Shown here: one piece after another, positions 1-9,666 of the stretch
How the letters are laid out: every line of letters starts with the position of its first letter
Numbering within the stretch: the stretch's first letter is position 1
Origin: an uncultured Alphaproteobacteria bacterium
GTDB lineage: Bacteria; Pseudomonadota; Alphaproteobacteria; Rs-D84
Reading direction: 5' to 3'
Assembly (NCBI GenBank): GCA_947646585.1
Contig: CANSHD010000001.1
Coordinates: forward strand, 563,210 to 627,209
Length of the DNA: 64,000 nucleotides
Program-made: the position numbers and the translations under genes
The notes under the pieces: model-generated
What the model saw: only the letters and a program-made list of their open reading frames with translations
What the model was told of the DNA's origin: nothing
Databases searched by the model: none

Positions 1-5
1 TGTTT

Positions 6-26
6 CAATCAAAGGTTCGTTAAATT
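6..26 (+). repeat. Left arm of perfect 21-bp inverted repeat (CAATCAAAGGTTCGTTAAATT)
   Basis: Exact reverse complement of 92-112; 65 bp between arms. Confidence 0.95.
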
Positions 27-43
27 TGAGCGGGTTAAATATG

Positions 44-72
44 TTGACAATGTGGGAATATTAACCTATAGT
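44..72 (+). promoter_or_regulatory. Sigma70-type promoter (TTGACA - 17 bp - TATAGT) inside the inverted repeat
   Basis: TTGACA at 44-49, TATAGT at 67-72, spacer exactly 17 bp, pointing to the 281-8349 operon. Confidence 0.8.
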
Positions 73-91
73 CCGCTCTGTAAACTGCAAC

Positions 92-112
92 AATTTAACG
101 AACCTTTGATTG
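92..112 (-). repeat. Right arm of perfect 21-bp inverted repeat (AATTTAACGAACCTTTGATTG)
   Basis: Exact reverse complement of 6-26. Confidence 0.95.
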
Positions 113-280
113 TTGACGCTTAAAAACCGCGATGGGTGCGGTACATCGCAAGATTATCGGAATCAGGTGCCTGGGGGGACTTGATTGTTTGAACACCCAT
201 CACCACAGAATAGGAATAAGTGACTATGGTTTTATAAACGCTGATACATATAATTAGCAATAAAATCAGGGAATTATTTC

Positions 281-1315
281 ATGGCAGACAATGGTATGGG
301 ACCGCAAGTATCTGTTTTAACGCCAATTTACAATACGCATGCCGAATATTTGCGCGAGTGTATTGACTCCGTTCTGGCACAGACCTTTTCAGACTTTGAA
401 TTCATCATTTTGGACAATGCGTCCGACGCGTATGTGGCGGAATTGGTCGCGTCTTATGACGACCCGCGCATTCGTTATTTCCGGGTGGATGAAAATATCG
501 GGCCGGCGGGCGGGCGTAATTTTTGTATCGCGCGTGCCCGCGGGAAATATCTGGCGATACTGGATTCCGATGACGTCGCGCTGCCGGAACGCCTGGCGGC
601 CCAGGTTGCGTTTATGGACGCGCACCCGTCTGTGGGCGTCTTGGGCACGTTCAGCCGCACGACGGAGGGCGGCGCCTTTTTCAGTGACACCTTGCCCACG
701 GACAGTGACGCAATATGCCGGCACCTGCTGTTTTGCGGAAACATGCTGTGCCATTCCAGTGTCATGATGCGCGCGGACGTACTGCGCGATAATAAATTGG
801 AATACGACCCGAACCTGTTCCCGGCCGAAGACTATGCGTTGTGGCTGGATTTGACCGGACGTACGGAATTCGCGCTGCTGCCGCGGGTTTTGACGCTGTA
901 CCGCTTTTTCCCGACCAGTGTGTCCCAGCAAAATTTAACGCGCCAGTGGCGCAATGCCGTCAGGGCCCAGCTGGCCGCGATTGGCCGCAACTATAATATT
1001 GACATTGAATCTGTGGATGATTTGGCGGCCCTGTATGCCGGGGATACGTCCCGCGCGGCAGACGGGATAAAGGCTCTGGATAATCTGGTGGGACGGTTAA
1101 ACGAACAAAAACTGCCGGGGAACATGGTCTATGACATGTTTCGCGGACAATTTAAGCATATTTGTTATCACACCCATTCGTTTGGGGGGCAGTGGCGTTT
1201 GATGACGTGTCCGGCGGCCGGGTATTTCGGCCAAGGGATTGGCTGGCGTGCGTTTTGTTTGGTAACGCGCGGCATTTTTAGACACAACGGCAATGTTAAA
1301 AAGGATAAAGAATGA
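281..1315 (+). CDS. Family 2 glycosyltransferase
   Basis: N-term VSVLTPIYNTHAEYLRECIDSVLAQTFSDFEFIILDN, LAILDSDD motif typical of GT2. Confidence 0.92.
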   Translation: MADNGMGPQVSVLTPIYNTHAEYLRECIDSVLAQTFSDFEFIILDNASDAYVAELVASYDDPRIRYFRVDENIGPAGGRNFCIARARGKYLAILDSDDVALPERLAAQVAFMDAHPSVGVLGTFSRTTEGGAFFSDTLPTDSDAICRHLLFCGNMLCHSSVMMRADVLRDNKLEYDPNLFPAEDYALWLDLTGRTEFALLPRVLTLYRFFPTSVSQQNLTRQWRNAVRAQLAAIGRNYNIDIESVDDLAALYAGDTSRAADGIKALDNLVGRLNEQKLPGNMVYDMFRGQFKHICYHTHSFGGQWRLMTCPAAGYFGQGIGWRAFCLVTRGIFRHNGNVKKDKE

Positions 1316-2112
1316 AAACATTGATATTGGCGGGCGGCCTTGGAACACGTCTGGGCGAAGAAACGCATCTGCGTCCAAAGCCCATGGTAGAGATTGGCGG
1401 ATACCCAATCCTGTGGCATATTATGAAGACTTATTCACATTATGGCCACAATGACTTTGTAATTTTATGCGGCTATAAACAGGAGTATATCAAGCGCTGG
1501 TTTATCGATTATTACATGAACCAGTCGGACATAACGGTTGACCTGCGTGACAACAAGGTCGATGTTCACCGCACCACATCCGAACCGTGGCGTGTGACAT
1601 TGCTTGACACCGGTGTTGACACCATGACCGGCAGCCGTATTAAGAAAGCCGCCAAATATATCGACGGCCAGCCCTTTATGCTGACATACGGCGACGGTGT
1701 GTCCGACGTGAATATAAACGATTTGCTGGCGGCGCATTCCGCATCCGGCAAATTGGCGACAATGACGGCAATTCAGCCGGCCGGCCGCTTTGGTGTTTTG
1801 GAATTTGCACCCGATGGCAAAACGGTTTCTTCTTTTCAGGAAAAACCGCGTGGCGCGACCAGTTGGATTAACGCCGGCTTTTTTGTATGCCAGCCACAGG
1901 TCCTGGACTATATCCCCGACGGCAACGGCATCATGTGGGAGGCCGAGCCTCTGCGCGGTCTGGTTGCCGACGGTCAGCTGAATACTTTCAAACATACCGG
2001 ATTCTGGCATCCGATGGACATGCTGCGCGATAAGGAGCACTTAAACAAGCTGTGGGCGTCCGGCCAGGCGCCGTGGCATGTATGGGGCGGCAAAGGGGGA
2101 AATCAGCGATGA
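1312..2112 (+). CDS. rfbF: Glucose-1-phosphate cytidylyltransferase
   Basis: MKTLILAGGLGTRLGEETHLRPKPMVEIGGYPILWHIMK signature; ATGA overlap with preceding gene. Confidence 0.95.
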   Translation: MKTLILAGGLGTRLGEETHLRPKPMVEIGGYPILWHIMKTYSHYGHNDFVILCGYKQEYIKRWFIDYYMNQSDITVDLRDNKVDVHRTTSEPWRVTLLDTGVDTMTGSRIKKAAKYIDGQPFMLTYGDGVSDVNINDLLAAHSASGKLATMTAIQPAGRFGVLEFAPDGKTVSSFQEKPRGATSWINAGFFVCQPQVLDYIPDGNGIMWEAEPLRGLVADGQLNTFKHTGFWHPMDMLRDKEHLNKLWASGQAPWHVWGGKGGNQR

Positions 2113-3011
2113 AAAAAGTAGTTATTACGGGCGGCACCGGCTTTATCGGTACCAATGTCACGAACGAAATGCTGCGCCGCGGATACCAGGTGCACCAGAT
2201 GGTGTACGGCGGCCGTCCGGTGGCGCAGGAAAACGTCGTTTATCACGACATGAATTTAATGGACGCCGCGTCGGTTGACCGTTTTTTTGATAAAAACCCG
2301 ATTGACAGTTTGATTCATCTGGCATGGTATGTCGGCCCAAAATGCCATGTGTCCAATCTGAACATGGACTGGGTTATCGCGACGCTGCATCTGCTGAAAA
2401 GCTTTGCAGAGCATGGCGGCCGCCGATTCCTGGGCGCGGGCACCGTATCGGAATATGAATACAAGTACGGCTATCTGCGCGAGGATGAAACACCGACCAA
2501 TCCCGGAACATTGTACGGCAACGGGAAAAATGCGGTTTATAACACGGCGCGTGTGTATTGTGCACAAAACGGCATAGATTTTAAATGGCCGCGCATTTTC
2601 AACTTGTACGGTCCGAATGAAAAGCCGGCGCGTTTAATGCCGTCGGTTATCAATTCATGCCTGCGGGGCGAAGACGTCCGTGTCAGCGACTGCTTGAAAT
2701 TTCAAGACTATCTGCATGTAGAGGATACCGCCCGCGGCATCGCGTCGGTATTTGACTCCGATTTGCAGGGTGCGGTCAATATCTGCTCCGGCCGGCCGGT
2801 ACAGTTGCGTGAAATTGTAGAGAAAATCGCGCGCTTTACCGATTTCCGTGGGCAGATTTTGTGGGGCGCCATACCCGCCGCATTCGGTGACGATTTGGTC
2901 GTGGGCAATAACGAAAAATTAAAATCAACAGGCTGGACCCCGAAATATTCGTTGGATACGGGTCTGCAACAAACAATCAATTGGTGGAAAGAGGTTCAAA
3001 ATGTACGGTAA
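2109..3011 (+). CDS. NAD-dependent epimerase/dehydratase (SDR family)
   Basis: GGTGFIGTNV Rossmann motif, YxxxK-like LYGNGKNAVY; start refined to MKKVVITGG. Confidence 0.9.
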   Translation: MKKVVITGGTGFIGTNVTNEMLRRGYQVHQMVYGGRPVAQENVVYHDMNLMDAASVDRFFDKNPIDSLIHLAWYVGPKCHVSNLNMDWVIATLHLLKSFAEHGGRRFLGAGTVSEYEYKYGYLREDETPTNPGTLYGNGKNAVYNTARVYCAQNGIDFKWPRIFNLYGPNEKPARLMPSVINSCLRGEDVRVSDCLKFQDYLHVEDTARGIASVFDSDLQGAVNICSGRPVQLREIVEKIARFTDFRGQILWGAIPAAFGDDLVVGNNEKLKSTGWTPKYSLDTGLQQTINWWKEVQNVR

Positions 3012-4080
3012 TATTTATAAAGACAAAACGGTTTTGGTAACGGGTCATACGGGTTTTAAGGGCTCGTGGTTGACCATATGGCTTCAGATGATGGGCGCGC
3101 GCGTGGTCGGATATTCTTTGGACCCCAGCTCCGATAACGGTAATTTCGGCGCGTGCCATTTAAGCAATCGCATGTTTGCGGACGTCCGCGGCGACGTTCG
3201 TGATATCGACCGTCTGGCGGCGACGGTAAAGAAATTCCGTCCGGAAATAGTCTTTCATTTGGCGGCCCAGGCGTTGGTGCGTCCGTCTTATGAATCTCCA
3301 CGCGAAACGTTTGAAACGAACGTCATGGGTACAATCAATGTGCTGGATATTATGCGCCGCGACGAGAATCTGCGCCGCGCGGTCATGATTACGTCCGACA
3401 AGTGCTATGAAAATGTGGAACAGATTTGGGGGTACAAGGAAACAGACCGCATGGGCGGCCAAGACCCGTATTCCGCATCCAAAGGTGCGGCTGAGCTGAC
3501 CATTGCGGCGTATCGCCATTCTTATTTTGACCCGATGAAGTTTGACCAGCATGGCAAGGCGGTCGCCTCTGTTCGTGCGGGCAATGTTATCGGCGGTGGC
3601 GACTGGTCCGTGAACCGTTTAATTCCGGACTGCATCCGCTATATTCAGGCGGACCGTCCGATTGAAATCCGTAACCCGGTTGCGACGCGCCCGTGGGAAC
3701 ATGTCTTGGAACCCTTGTCCGGATACCTGCGTGTGGGCCAGAAACTGTATGAAGACCCGATAAAATACGCCACCAGCTTTAATTTCGGCCCAGGCCTGGC
3801 CGCGAACAAGCCAGTGCTGGAGGTTGTTCGTCGTCTGGTTGAATATTATGGCCAGGGTACCGTTATCGACGCGTCCGATCCGAATGCACTGCATGAAAAC
3901 ACTTTGCTGAATCTGGACGTGACCAAGGCGTACACCATGCTTGACTGGGAGGCGCGCTGGAATTTAACAGAGGCGGTTCAGAAAACGGTCGATTGGTACA
4001 AAGAAGCCTTGAAATCCAAAGACATGTACGATTTTTGTGTAAAGCAAATTTTGGAGCATGGCGAACATCATGTCAGATAA
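3001..4080 (+). CDS. rfbG: CDP-glucose 4,6-dehydratase
   Basis: GHTGFKGSWLTIWLQMMGARVVGYSLDP and DPYSASKGAAEL motifs typical of RfbG. Confidence 0.93.
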   Translation: MYGNIYKDKTVLVTGHTGFKGSWLTIWLQMMGARVVGYSLDPSSDNGNFGACHLSNRMFADVRGDVRDIDRLAATVKKFRPEIVFHLAAQALVRPSYESPRETFETNVMGTINVLDIMRRDENLRRAVMITSDKCYENVEQIWGYKETDRMGGQDPYSASKGAAELTIAAYRHSYFDPMKFDQHGKAVASVRAGNVIGGGDWSVNRLIPDCIRYIQADRPIEIRNPVATRPWEHVLEPLSGYLRVGQKLYEDPIKYATSFNFGPGLAANKPVLEVVRRLVEYYGQGTVIDASDPNALHENTLLNLDVTKAYTMLDWEARWNLTEAVQKTVDWYKEALKSKDMYDFCVKQILEHGEHHVR

Positions 4081-5335
4081 TACGGTAATCCTTGGGGCCG
4101 GATTTGCCGGTGTTTCCGCCGCCTATCATATCAGACAGCGCGGCGGAAGCCCCGTCGTGTACGAGCGTGACGCCGACTGGGGCGGCCTGTGCGGTTTTTT
4201 CATGTTGGACGGCTTTCGGTTTGATCGTTTCGTGCATTTTACATTCGCGCCCGATGATTACACCCGCGATTTGTTTGAGGCCTCGTCCCCGACATATTCG
4301 CACCCCAGCGTCTCTGGAAATTATTATCACGGACATTGGTTAAAGCACCCGGCCCAGAACAATCTGGCGCCGCTGGCAACGGATGAAAAGGTAAAAATAA
4401 TCACCGATTTTATCGCGCGGCCCGCCGCGCCCGCCGACGGTTTTAAAAATTATGACCAGTGGCTGCGTACGCAGTACGGTAATTATTTTACCGATAATTT
4501 CCCGGGTGTTTATACCCGTAAATATTGGGGATTGAACGCCTCTGATATGGAGGCCGCATGGGTCGCCGGTCGCATGCATTCGCCCGACCTGGCCCAGGTG
4601 CTGCGCGGCGCGTTTGAAACACAGAGTGAAAATTTTTATTACACAAATTTTATGAAATATCCCCGTCACGGCGGCTTTCGTAGCTTAATGGACAAATGTC
4701 GTGCGGGGACGGACATTCGCTTTAACCAGCGCGCGGTGCAGATTGACCCGGCCACGCGCCGGATTACATTTGCGGACGGCACCGCTGCCACATACGCGCG
4801 TTTAATTTCATCATTACCGATAACGGAAATGGTAAAAATGATTGCCGATTGCCCGGCCGACGTGCGCGCCGCGGCGGATGCATTGCATTGGACGTGCGGG
4901 TACCAGGTGTCGCTGGGCTTCCGTCGGCCGGACGTGGCGAAATACCTGTGGTTTTATATCTATGATGCGGACATTCCGCCGGCGCGCGTTTATTCGCCGA
5001 ATTTAAAGTCGCCGGACAATGTCCCCGCGGGGTGCTCCTCGCTTCAGGCAGAGGTGTTTTTTGACTGTCGCGACAAAATTCCAGACGCGAACCGGGTTTT
5101 GCACGATACAACGGAAAAGTTGAAGCAGATTTGTAATTTTACAGACGCCGACATTGCCGTCCGCGACATTCGGTTTGAACCGTATGCCAATATAACATTC
5201 GCGCACGGCACGCGTGAAAATCGTGAAATCGTGCGCAATTATTTGCGTTCCGTCGGAATTGAAACCATCGGCCGCTTTGGCACATGGGATTATTTATGGA
5301 GCCACCAGGCATTTAATACAGGAAGAGGGTTATAA
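4070..5335 (+). CDS. FAD-dependent oxidoreductase, amine-oxidase / UDP-galactopyranose-mutase-like
   Basis: TVILGAGFAGVSAAYHIRQRGGSPVVYERDADWGGLCG dinucleotide-binding motif. Confidence 0.8.
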   Translation: MSDNTVILGAGFAGVSAAYHIRQRGGSPVVYERDADWGGLCGFFMLDGFRFDRFVHFTFAPDDYTRDLFEASSPTYSHPSVSGNYYHGHWLKHPAQNNLAPLATDEKVKIITDFIARPAAPADGFKNYDQWLRTQYGNYFTDNFPGVYTRKYWGLNASDMEAAWVAGRMHSPDLAQVLRGAFETQSENFYYTNFMKYPRHGGFRSLMDKCRAGTDIRFNQRAVQIDPATRRITFADGTAATYARLISSLPITEMVKMIADCPADVRAAADALHWTCGYQVSLGFRRPDVAKYLWFYIYDADIPPARVYSPNLKSPDNVPAGCSSLQAEVFFDCRDKIPDANRVLHDTTEKLKQICNFTDADIAVRDIRFEPYANITFAHGTRENREIVRNYLRSVGIETIGRFGTWDYLWSHQAFNTGRGL

Positions 5336-5339
5336 AGAA

Positions 5340-7238
5340 ATGTCGGAACCATCAGTCAAAGTACTTATCACGTATAAAGATAGGCATACTATATTGGAAT
5401 CAGACGTTTTTATTCCCGTTCAAACAGGGCGGGCTGTTTCCGATGATATATTTGGTGAAATGATTGGCGATGATACCGGCAATAATATATCGGGATTGAA
5501 TCCTCATTTTTGTGAATTAACAGCTATTTATTGGGCCTGGAAAAATTATGACAAAATCGGGAACCCTGACTACATAGGTTTTATGCATTATCGTCGGCAT
5601 TTCGTTTTTAATAAGGAGCTGACAAAAACTTCTCCAGATGACTATTTTATAACAGCTGAAAGTATTGATGATAATTATAAGGAGAAATTTCATCTTAAAG
5701 ATGAATATGTCGTTCAGGCTGTAAAAGCATGTGATTGCATTATGCCCCGTCCATACAGGCAAGCACCTGTGAGAGAACAATATGCCGCGGCGCATAATGT
5801 TGCGGATTACGATACCGCAATGGAAGTATTAAAAGCATACCACCCTGAATGGAAAGCTGTCGCAGAAGAATATAACAAATGTGAATATCCTATATTTTTT
5901 TGTATGTTCATTATGAGGCGCCAACAGTTTTTCGACATGTGCGAATGGCTGTTTGATATTTTGTTAAAGACATATAAAAAACTGGATACATCCCAATACG
6001 ACTCATATCAGGCTCGGGCAATTGGATTCATAGGCGAGCGTCTGATAGGAATGTATCTTTATAATTTGAAATATCATACAAATTTAAAGATAGAGCAGTT
6101 GGATGTCAGTTATGTAAACTCAACGCCTTATGAAATATTACCCTGTTATGATAACGGGCATGCAATATGTTTTGCGTGCAGTAATTACTATGTGCCGTAT
6201 CTATTGGTGGCGTTAACATCAATGAAACAACATTTTTTGCAGGAATCTCAGTATGATATAATAATTTTTGAACGTGATATCAGTCTCTGCAATAAGCGAA
6301 TAATAACAAATGTAATGAAAGCTGAAAATACAGCTGTTAGGTTTTGTAATCCCATGAAATTTTTTGAGGGGCTGAACATATTTACTTATGAGCATATTCC
6401 TTTGGAAACATATTTTAAAATTACTATGCCAAACATATTGAAAAACTTTAAACGCGTTTTATTTTTGGATTCCGATATTTTAATACTGCATGATGTTAAC
6501 GAGCTGCTGGATATGGATTTGCACGGCAAGACCATAGGTGCGCATTACTGCACATTGTGGGCCGGAATTGCAGGTTATTGGACGCATGTGTATGAATATA
6601 CAAAGACAAAATTGGGGTTAAATAATGTAAATGATTATTTCCAGGGCGGGGTTTTATTGTTTAATGTTGCCCAATATATAGACAAAGGGTATATGCGGCA
6701 CCTTATTGATGCCAGTGCGAGCGAGAAATTTATTTGTGTGGACCAGTGTGCGTTAAATTTAATTTGTAAAGATGATGTATTTTATTTTGACGGGCGTTGG
6801 AACTATGAAACATTACAACGCGGATTTTATGATACTGTAAATAGAATGCCGCATTATTTTAAATTGGATCGTGCGGCGGCTAAATCGGACCCGTATATTA
6901 TTCATTATTCGGGACCGGCCAAGCCATGGAAATTTTTAGATGAAGAATTTGCGTCTATATGGTGGCACTATGCACGTCAAACGCCGCAATATGAAGAAAT
7001 AATAAAACGTACCGCGATTGAATATGGAAATAAAATGTACGAAAAATTAGCCGATAGCAATCGTAGTATTTTATGCAAGTTATATGTTGCAAAACACCGT
7101 GGCCGCAAGAAGCTGGAATTAGCTGTATATCGTATGGCCAAACATGTAACATTTGGTGGCCCGGGTCACTACTTTGACCGCAAATTCACAAAAATAAAGC
7201 ACTTGTTAAAAATGTATGCTAACAATGAGGATAAATAA
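5340..7238 (+). CDS. DUF4422-type + GT8 fusion glycosyltransferase
   Basis: N-term HFCELTAIYWAWKNYDKIGNPDYIGFMHYRRHF (DUF4422-like), C-term RVLFLDSDILIL...YFQGGVLLFN (GT8). ORF-track start trimmed to MSEPSVK. Confidence 0.85.
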   Translation: MSEPSVKVLITYKDRHTILESDVFIPVQTGRAVSDDIFGEMIGDDTGNNISGLNPHFCELTAIYWAWKNYDKIGNPDYIGFMHYRRHFVFNKELTKTSPDDYFITAESIDDNYKEKFHLKDEYVVQAVKACDCIMPRPYRQAPVREQYAAAHNVADYDTAMEVLKAYHPEWKAVAEEYNKCEYPIFFCMFIMRRQQFFDMCEWLFDILLKTYKKLDTSQYDSYQARAIGFIGERLIGMYLYNLKYHTNLKIEQLDVSYVNSTPYEILPCYDNGHAICFACSNYYVPYLLVALTSMKQHFLQESQYDIIIFERDISLCNKRIITNVMKAENTAVRFCNPMKFFEGLNIFTYEHIPLETYFKITMPNILKNFKRVLFLDSDILILHDVNELLDMDLHGKTIGAHYCTLWAGIAGYWTHVYEYTKTKLGLNNVNDYFQGGVLLFNVAQYIDKGYMRHLIDASASEKFICVDQCALNLICKDDVFYFDGRWNYETLQRGFYDTVNRMPHYFKLDRAAAKSDPYIIHYSGPAKPWKFLDEEFASIWWHYARQTPQYEEIIKRTAIEYGNKMYEKLADSNRSILCKLYVAKHRGRKKLELAVYRMAKHVTFGGPGHYFDRKFTKIKHLLKMYANNEDK

Positions 7239-7239
7239 G

Positions 7240-8349
7240 ATGATTTCAATTGAACCGGTATTTAAATCAAACTATTGTGCGGTGGCCTTTGCCGTTAATA
7301 ATTATTATGTTCCGTATTTGGCCACTACATTGAAATCGCTTATATTGAATTCCAACGGGGCGCATAATTATGATATTCTTGTGTTTTCAAAAGATTTAAG
7401 TGCGCAAAATATGGACCTGTTGCGTTCTATGACGACGACCGACAACATATCGATTAGATTCATTGATTTGCAAAAGATATTTACCTCAAAAGTGCACCTG
7501 ACGGCAGGTCATATAACAGAAGAAACATATTTTCGACTGATAATGCCGAAAATAATGGAAAAATATAACCGCTTTTTATATATGGATGCGGATTTAATAA
7601 TCTTGGATGATATTTTTGAGCTTTATTCTATGGATATGCATAATGCGCCGTTGGCCGCCACGGAAGAATGCTTGTTTTCTGCACTGATAAATTTATGTGA
7701 CGTCCAAGAGCGAGAATATTTTACAGACAAGTTGGGAATAAAAAATTTAGATACATATTTCCAGGCGGGTGTTCTGTTGTTTGATGTACGACAGTATAAT
7801 GCAAACAATATGTCTGAAAAATTAATGCAACGGGCACATTCCTATAATTACCATATGATGGATCAAGACATATTGAACGAAGAGTTTAATAAGTCTTATA
7901 TTAGGTTTGATGTTGATTGGAATTATGCGCCTTTGCAGGGACATATGATTGAAAAGAATTATCTGGATAAAATGACGCCATATATTCGAGGTATATATAC
8001 GTCAGTTGTAAAACCAAGAGTTATTCATTACGCCGATCGTCGTAAGCCGTGGCTTTTCCCAAACGAAGCCATGGCGGAAATATGGTGGAGCTATGCGCGC
8101 CAGACCCCGTTTTATGAGGAGCTGTTAATTCGTTTAATGGAAGAGGCCAACATACAAAAATCTGGCGATAGCCAAATGTTGCACATTATGCATGTAATGA
8201 ATCATATGACAAAATTTAAGTTGAAAAGATTTTTTTATCGTAATATGAAACATATATTTGGCGGCAATGCACATAAAAAATATGCGGACAAATATCAAAA
8301 ATACAATACGGAAATAAAATTGGTTCAGAATTTTTTAAATAATATGTAA
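7240..8349 (+). CDS. Family 8 glycosyltransferase
   Basis: NRFLYMDADLIILDD...YFQAGVLLFDV (GT8 DxD and downstream motif). Confidence 0.88.
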   Translation: MISIEPVFKSNYCAVAFAVNNYYVPYLATTLKSLILNSNGAHNYDILVFSKDLSAQNMDLLRSMTTTDNISIRFIDLQKIFTSKVHLTAGHITEETYFRLIMPKIMEKYNRFLYMDADLIILDDIFELYSMDMHNAPLAATEECLFSALINLCDVQEREYFTDKLGIKNLDTYFQAGVLLFDVRQYNANNMSEKLMQRAHSYNYHMMDQDILNEEFNKSYIRFDVDWNYAPLQGHMIEKNYLDKMTPYIRGIYTSVVKPRVIHYADRRKPWLFPNEAMAEIWWSYARQTPFYEELLIRLMEEANIQKSGDSQMLHIMHVMNHMTKFKLKRFFYRNMKHIFGGNAHKKYADKYQKYNTEIKLVQNFLNNM

Positions 8350-8352
8350 AGA

Positions 8353-8381
8353 TTCCCCCGCCGGGTGGCGGGGGCGGTTTT
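8353..8381. terminator. Intrinsic terminator between convergent genes
   Basis: cccccgccgggtggcgggggcggttttt hairpin + T run. Confidence 0.75.
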
Positions 8382-8812
8382 TATGCGCAATGTATAAAAC
8401 GGAACATGTTTATATTAACGTTTATCCAGCTGATGCTGAATGCCGCCCCAGCGGATACCGGAACCAATGCGCGCACCGTTGACGAATTGTATGCCGCCGG
8501 TTGATATACGGCGTATAAATTGTTTACAACAATATCCAGGGCGCTGCTGGCATTTGTTGACAGGCCTTGAACATAAATATACCCGGCGGCGGGCGCTGTG
8601 TATGTGGCGCCGTTTGCTCCAATTTGCATGTCTGTAAATTCGGTTCCCGGCATGCCGCCGCCTTGTTTTGCCAATATTGTGCCGCCGGGTGTGACACCGT
8701 CATGAACACGCAGCGTGTTCAGGTCCGTGTCGACCGTAACCTCGCCCGGGGCGCCGGTAAAGCTGGTGTGCTGGGCGCTGGTGCCGCGGCGCATTTGTAT
8801 TTGTCTTGCCAT
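8381..8812 (-). CDS. Small orphan protein with phage tail-fibre/Mtd N-terminal-like domain
   Basis: MARQIQMRRGTSAQHTSFTGAPGEVTVDTDLNTLRVHDGVTPGG, typical of phage tail/receptor-binding N-termini; paralogous N-term at 15587. Confidence 0.65.
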   Translation of the reverse strand: MARQIQMRRGTSAQHTSFTGAPGEVTVDTDLNTLRVHDGVTPGGTILAKQGGGMPGTEFTDMQIGANGATYTAPAAGYIYVQGLSTNASSALDIVVNNLYAVYQPAAYNSSTVRALVPVSAGAAFSISWINVNINMFRFIHCA

Positions 8813-9045
8813 CAATTTTCTCCTTTCGATTTAAAGAAATTTGATGGATGCTCCCGTTTGAAGTTTCTGTATCCAACCGATTTCTATGAATAATGCCCGC
8901 CATGCGGGCACAAAAATGCCAAAATCCCGATGTCGGGAAATCTAGGGGGGAGAAAAATTCTGAGCGCATTGTGACAGAAAATGCCTTTAAAGTCAAGGAC
9001 TTATTCGGATTTGTGGTATAGTTCATATACAGATTGGAGGTGATA

Positions 9046-9666
9046 ATGGTATATGGTTATATCAGGGTCAGCACAGACCGCCAGGATTGTGCAAGTCAGA
9101 AAATAGGGATAGAGCGCAAGGCGAATTCATTGGGCCTGTGCATCGGACGCTATGTCCAGGATGCGGGAATATCCGGCCTGCGTACGCCGGACGGCCGGGC
9201 GCTGGGCGCATGCCTGCGGGGGCTGCGCCCCGGGGACGTCATAATCTGCTCAGAACTGTCGCGCCTGGGGCGGCGTATGTTCATGATAATGCGAATATTG
9301 GAACATTGCATGAATCGTGGGGCAAAGCTTTATACGGTAAAGGATAATTATGTCCTGGATGATAATCTTCAGGCGCGCGTCCTGGCGTTTGCATTCGGCC
9401 TTGCCGCCGAGATAGAGCGCGACCTTATATCCCAGCGCACCAAAGAAGCACTGGCCCGTCGTCGCGCATTGGGGTGCCCGTTGGGGCGGCGTCCCGGCTC
9501 ACGTAACCGTTCGCATAAGCTGGACGGGCAGCACGACACCGTGCGACAAATGTTTCGTGCCGGTCATTCGTATCGTGAAATTGCCCGCCGTTTTAATGTC
9601 AGTCCCGCGACGGTTTCCCGCATGATGGTTTTGTCGCGTAATAACCCGCCGCCGACAGCGCGCTAA
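9046..9666 (+). CDS. Small serine recombinase / DNA invertase (Hin/Mpi-like)
   Basis: MVYGYIRVSTDRQDCASQ, SRLGRRMFMIMRIL, AEIERDLISQRTKEALARRRALG, C-term HTH YREIARRFNVSPATVSRM; RBS ggaggtgata. Confidence 0.92.
   Translation: MVYGYIRVSTDRQDCASQKIGIERKANSLGLCIGRYVQDAGISGLRTPDGRALGACLRGLRPGDVIICSELSRLGRRMFMIMRILEHCMNRGAKLYTVKDNYVLDDNLQARVLAFAFGLAAEIERDLISQRTKEALARRRALGCPLGRRPGSRNRSHKLDGQHDTVRQMFRAGHSYREIARRFNVSPATVSRMMVLSRNNPPPTAR

Noticed and set aside
6-112. Interpretation of the 21-bp inverted repeat as a rho-independent terminator
   Set aside because: 65-nt loop, no U-tract, and a consensus promoter inside; invertible promoter or regulatory hairpin fits better, though inversion is unproven.
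8922-8942. Palindrome aaatcccgatgtcgggaaat as a mobile-element end
   Set aside because: Short hairpin with no paired copy or target-site duplication; most likely a local terminator or operator.
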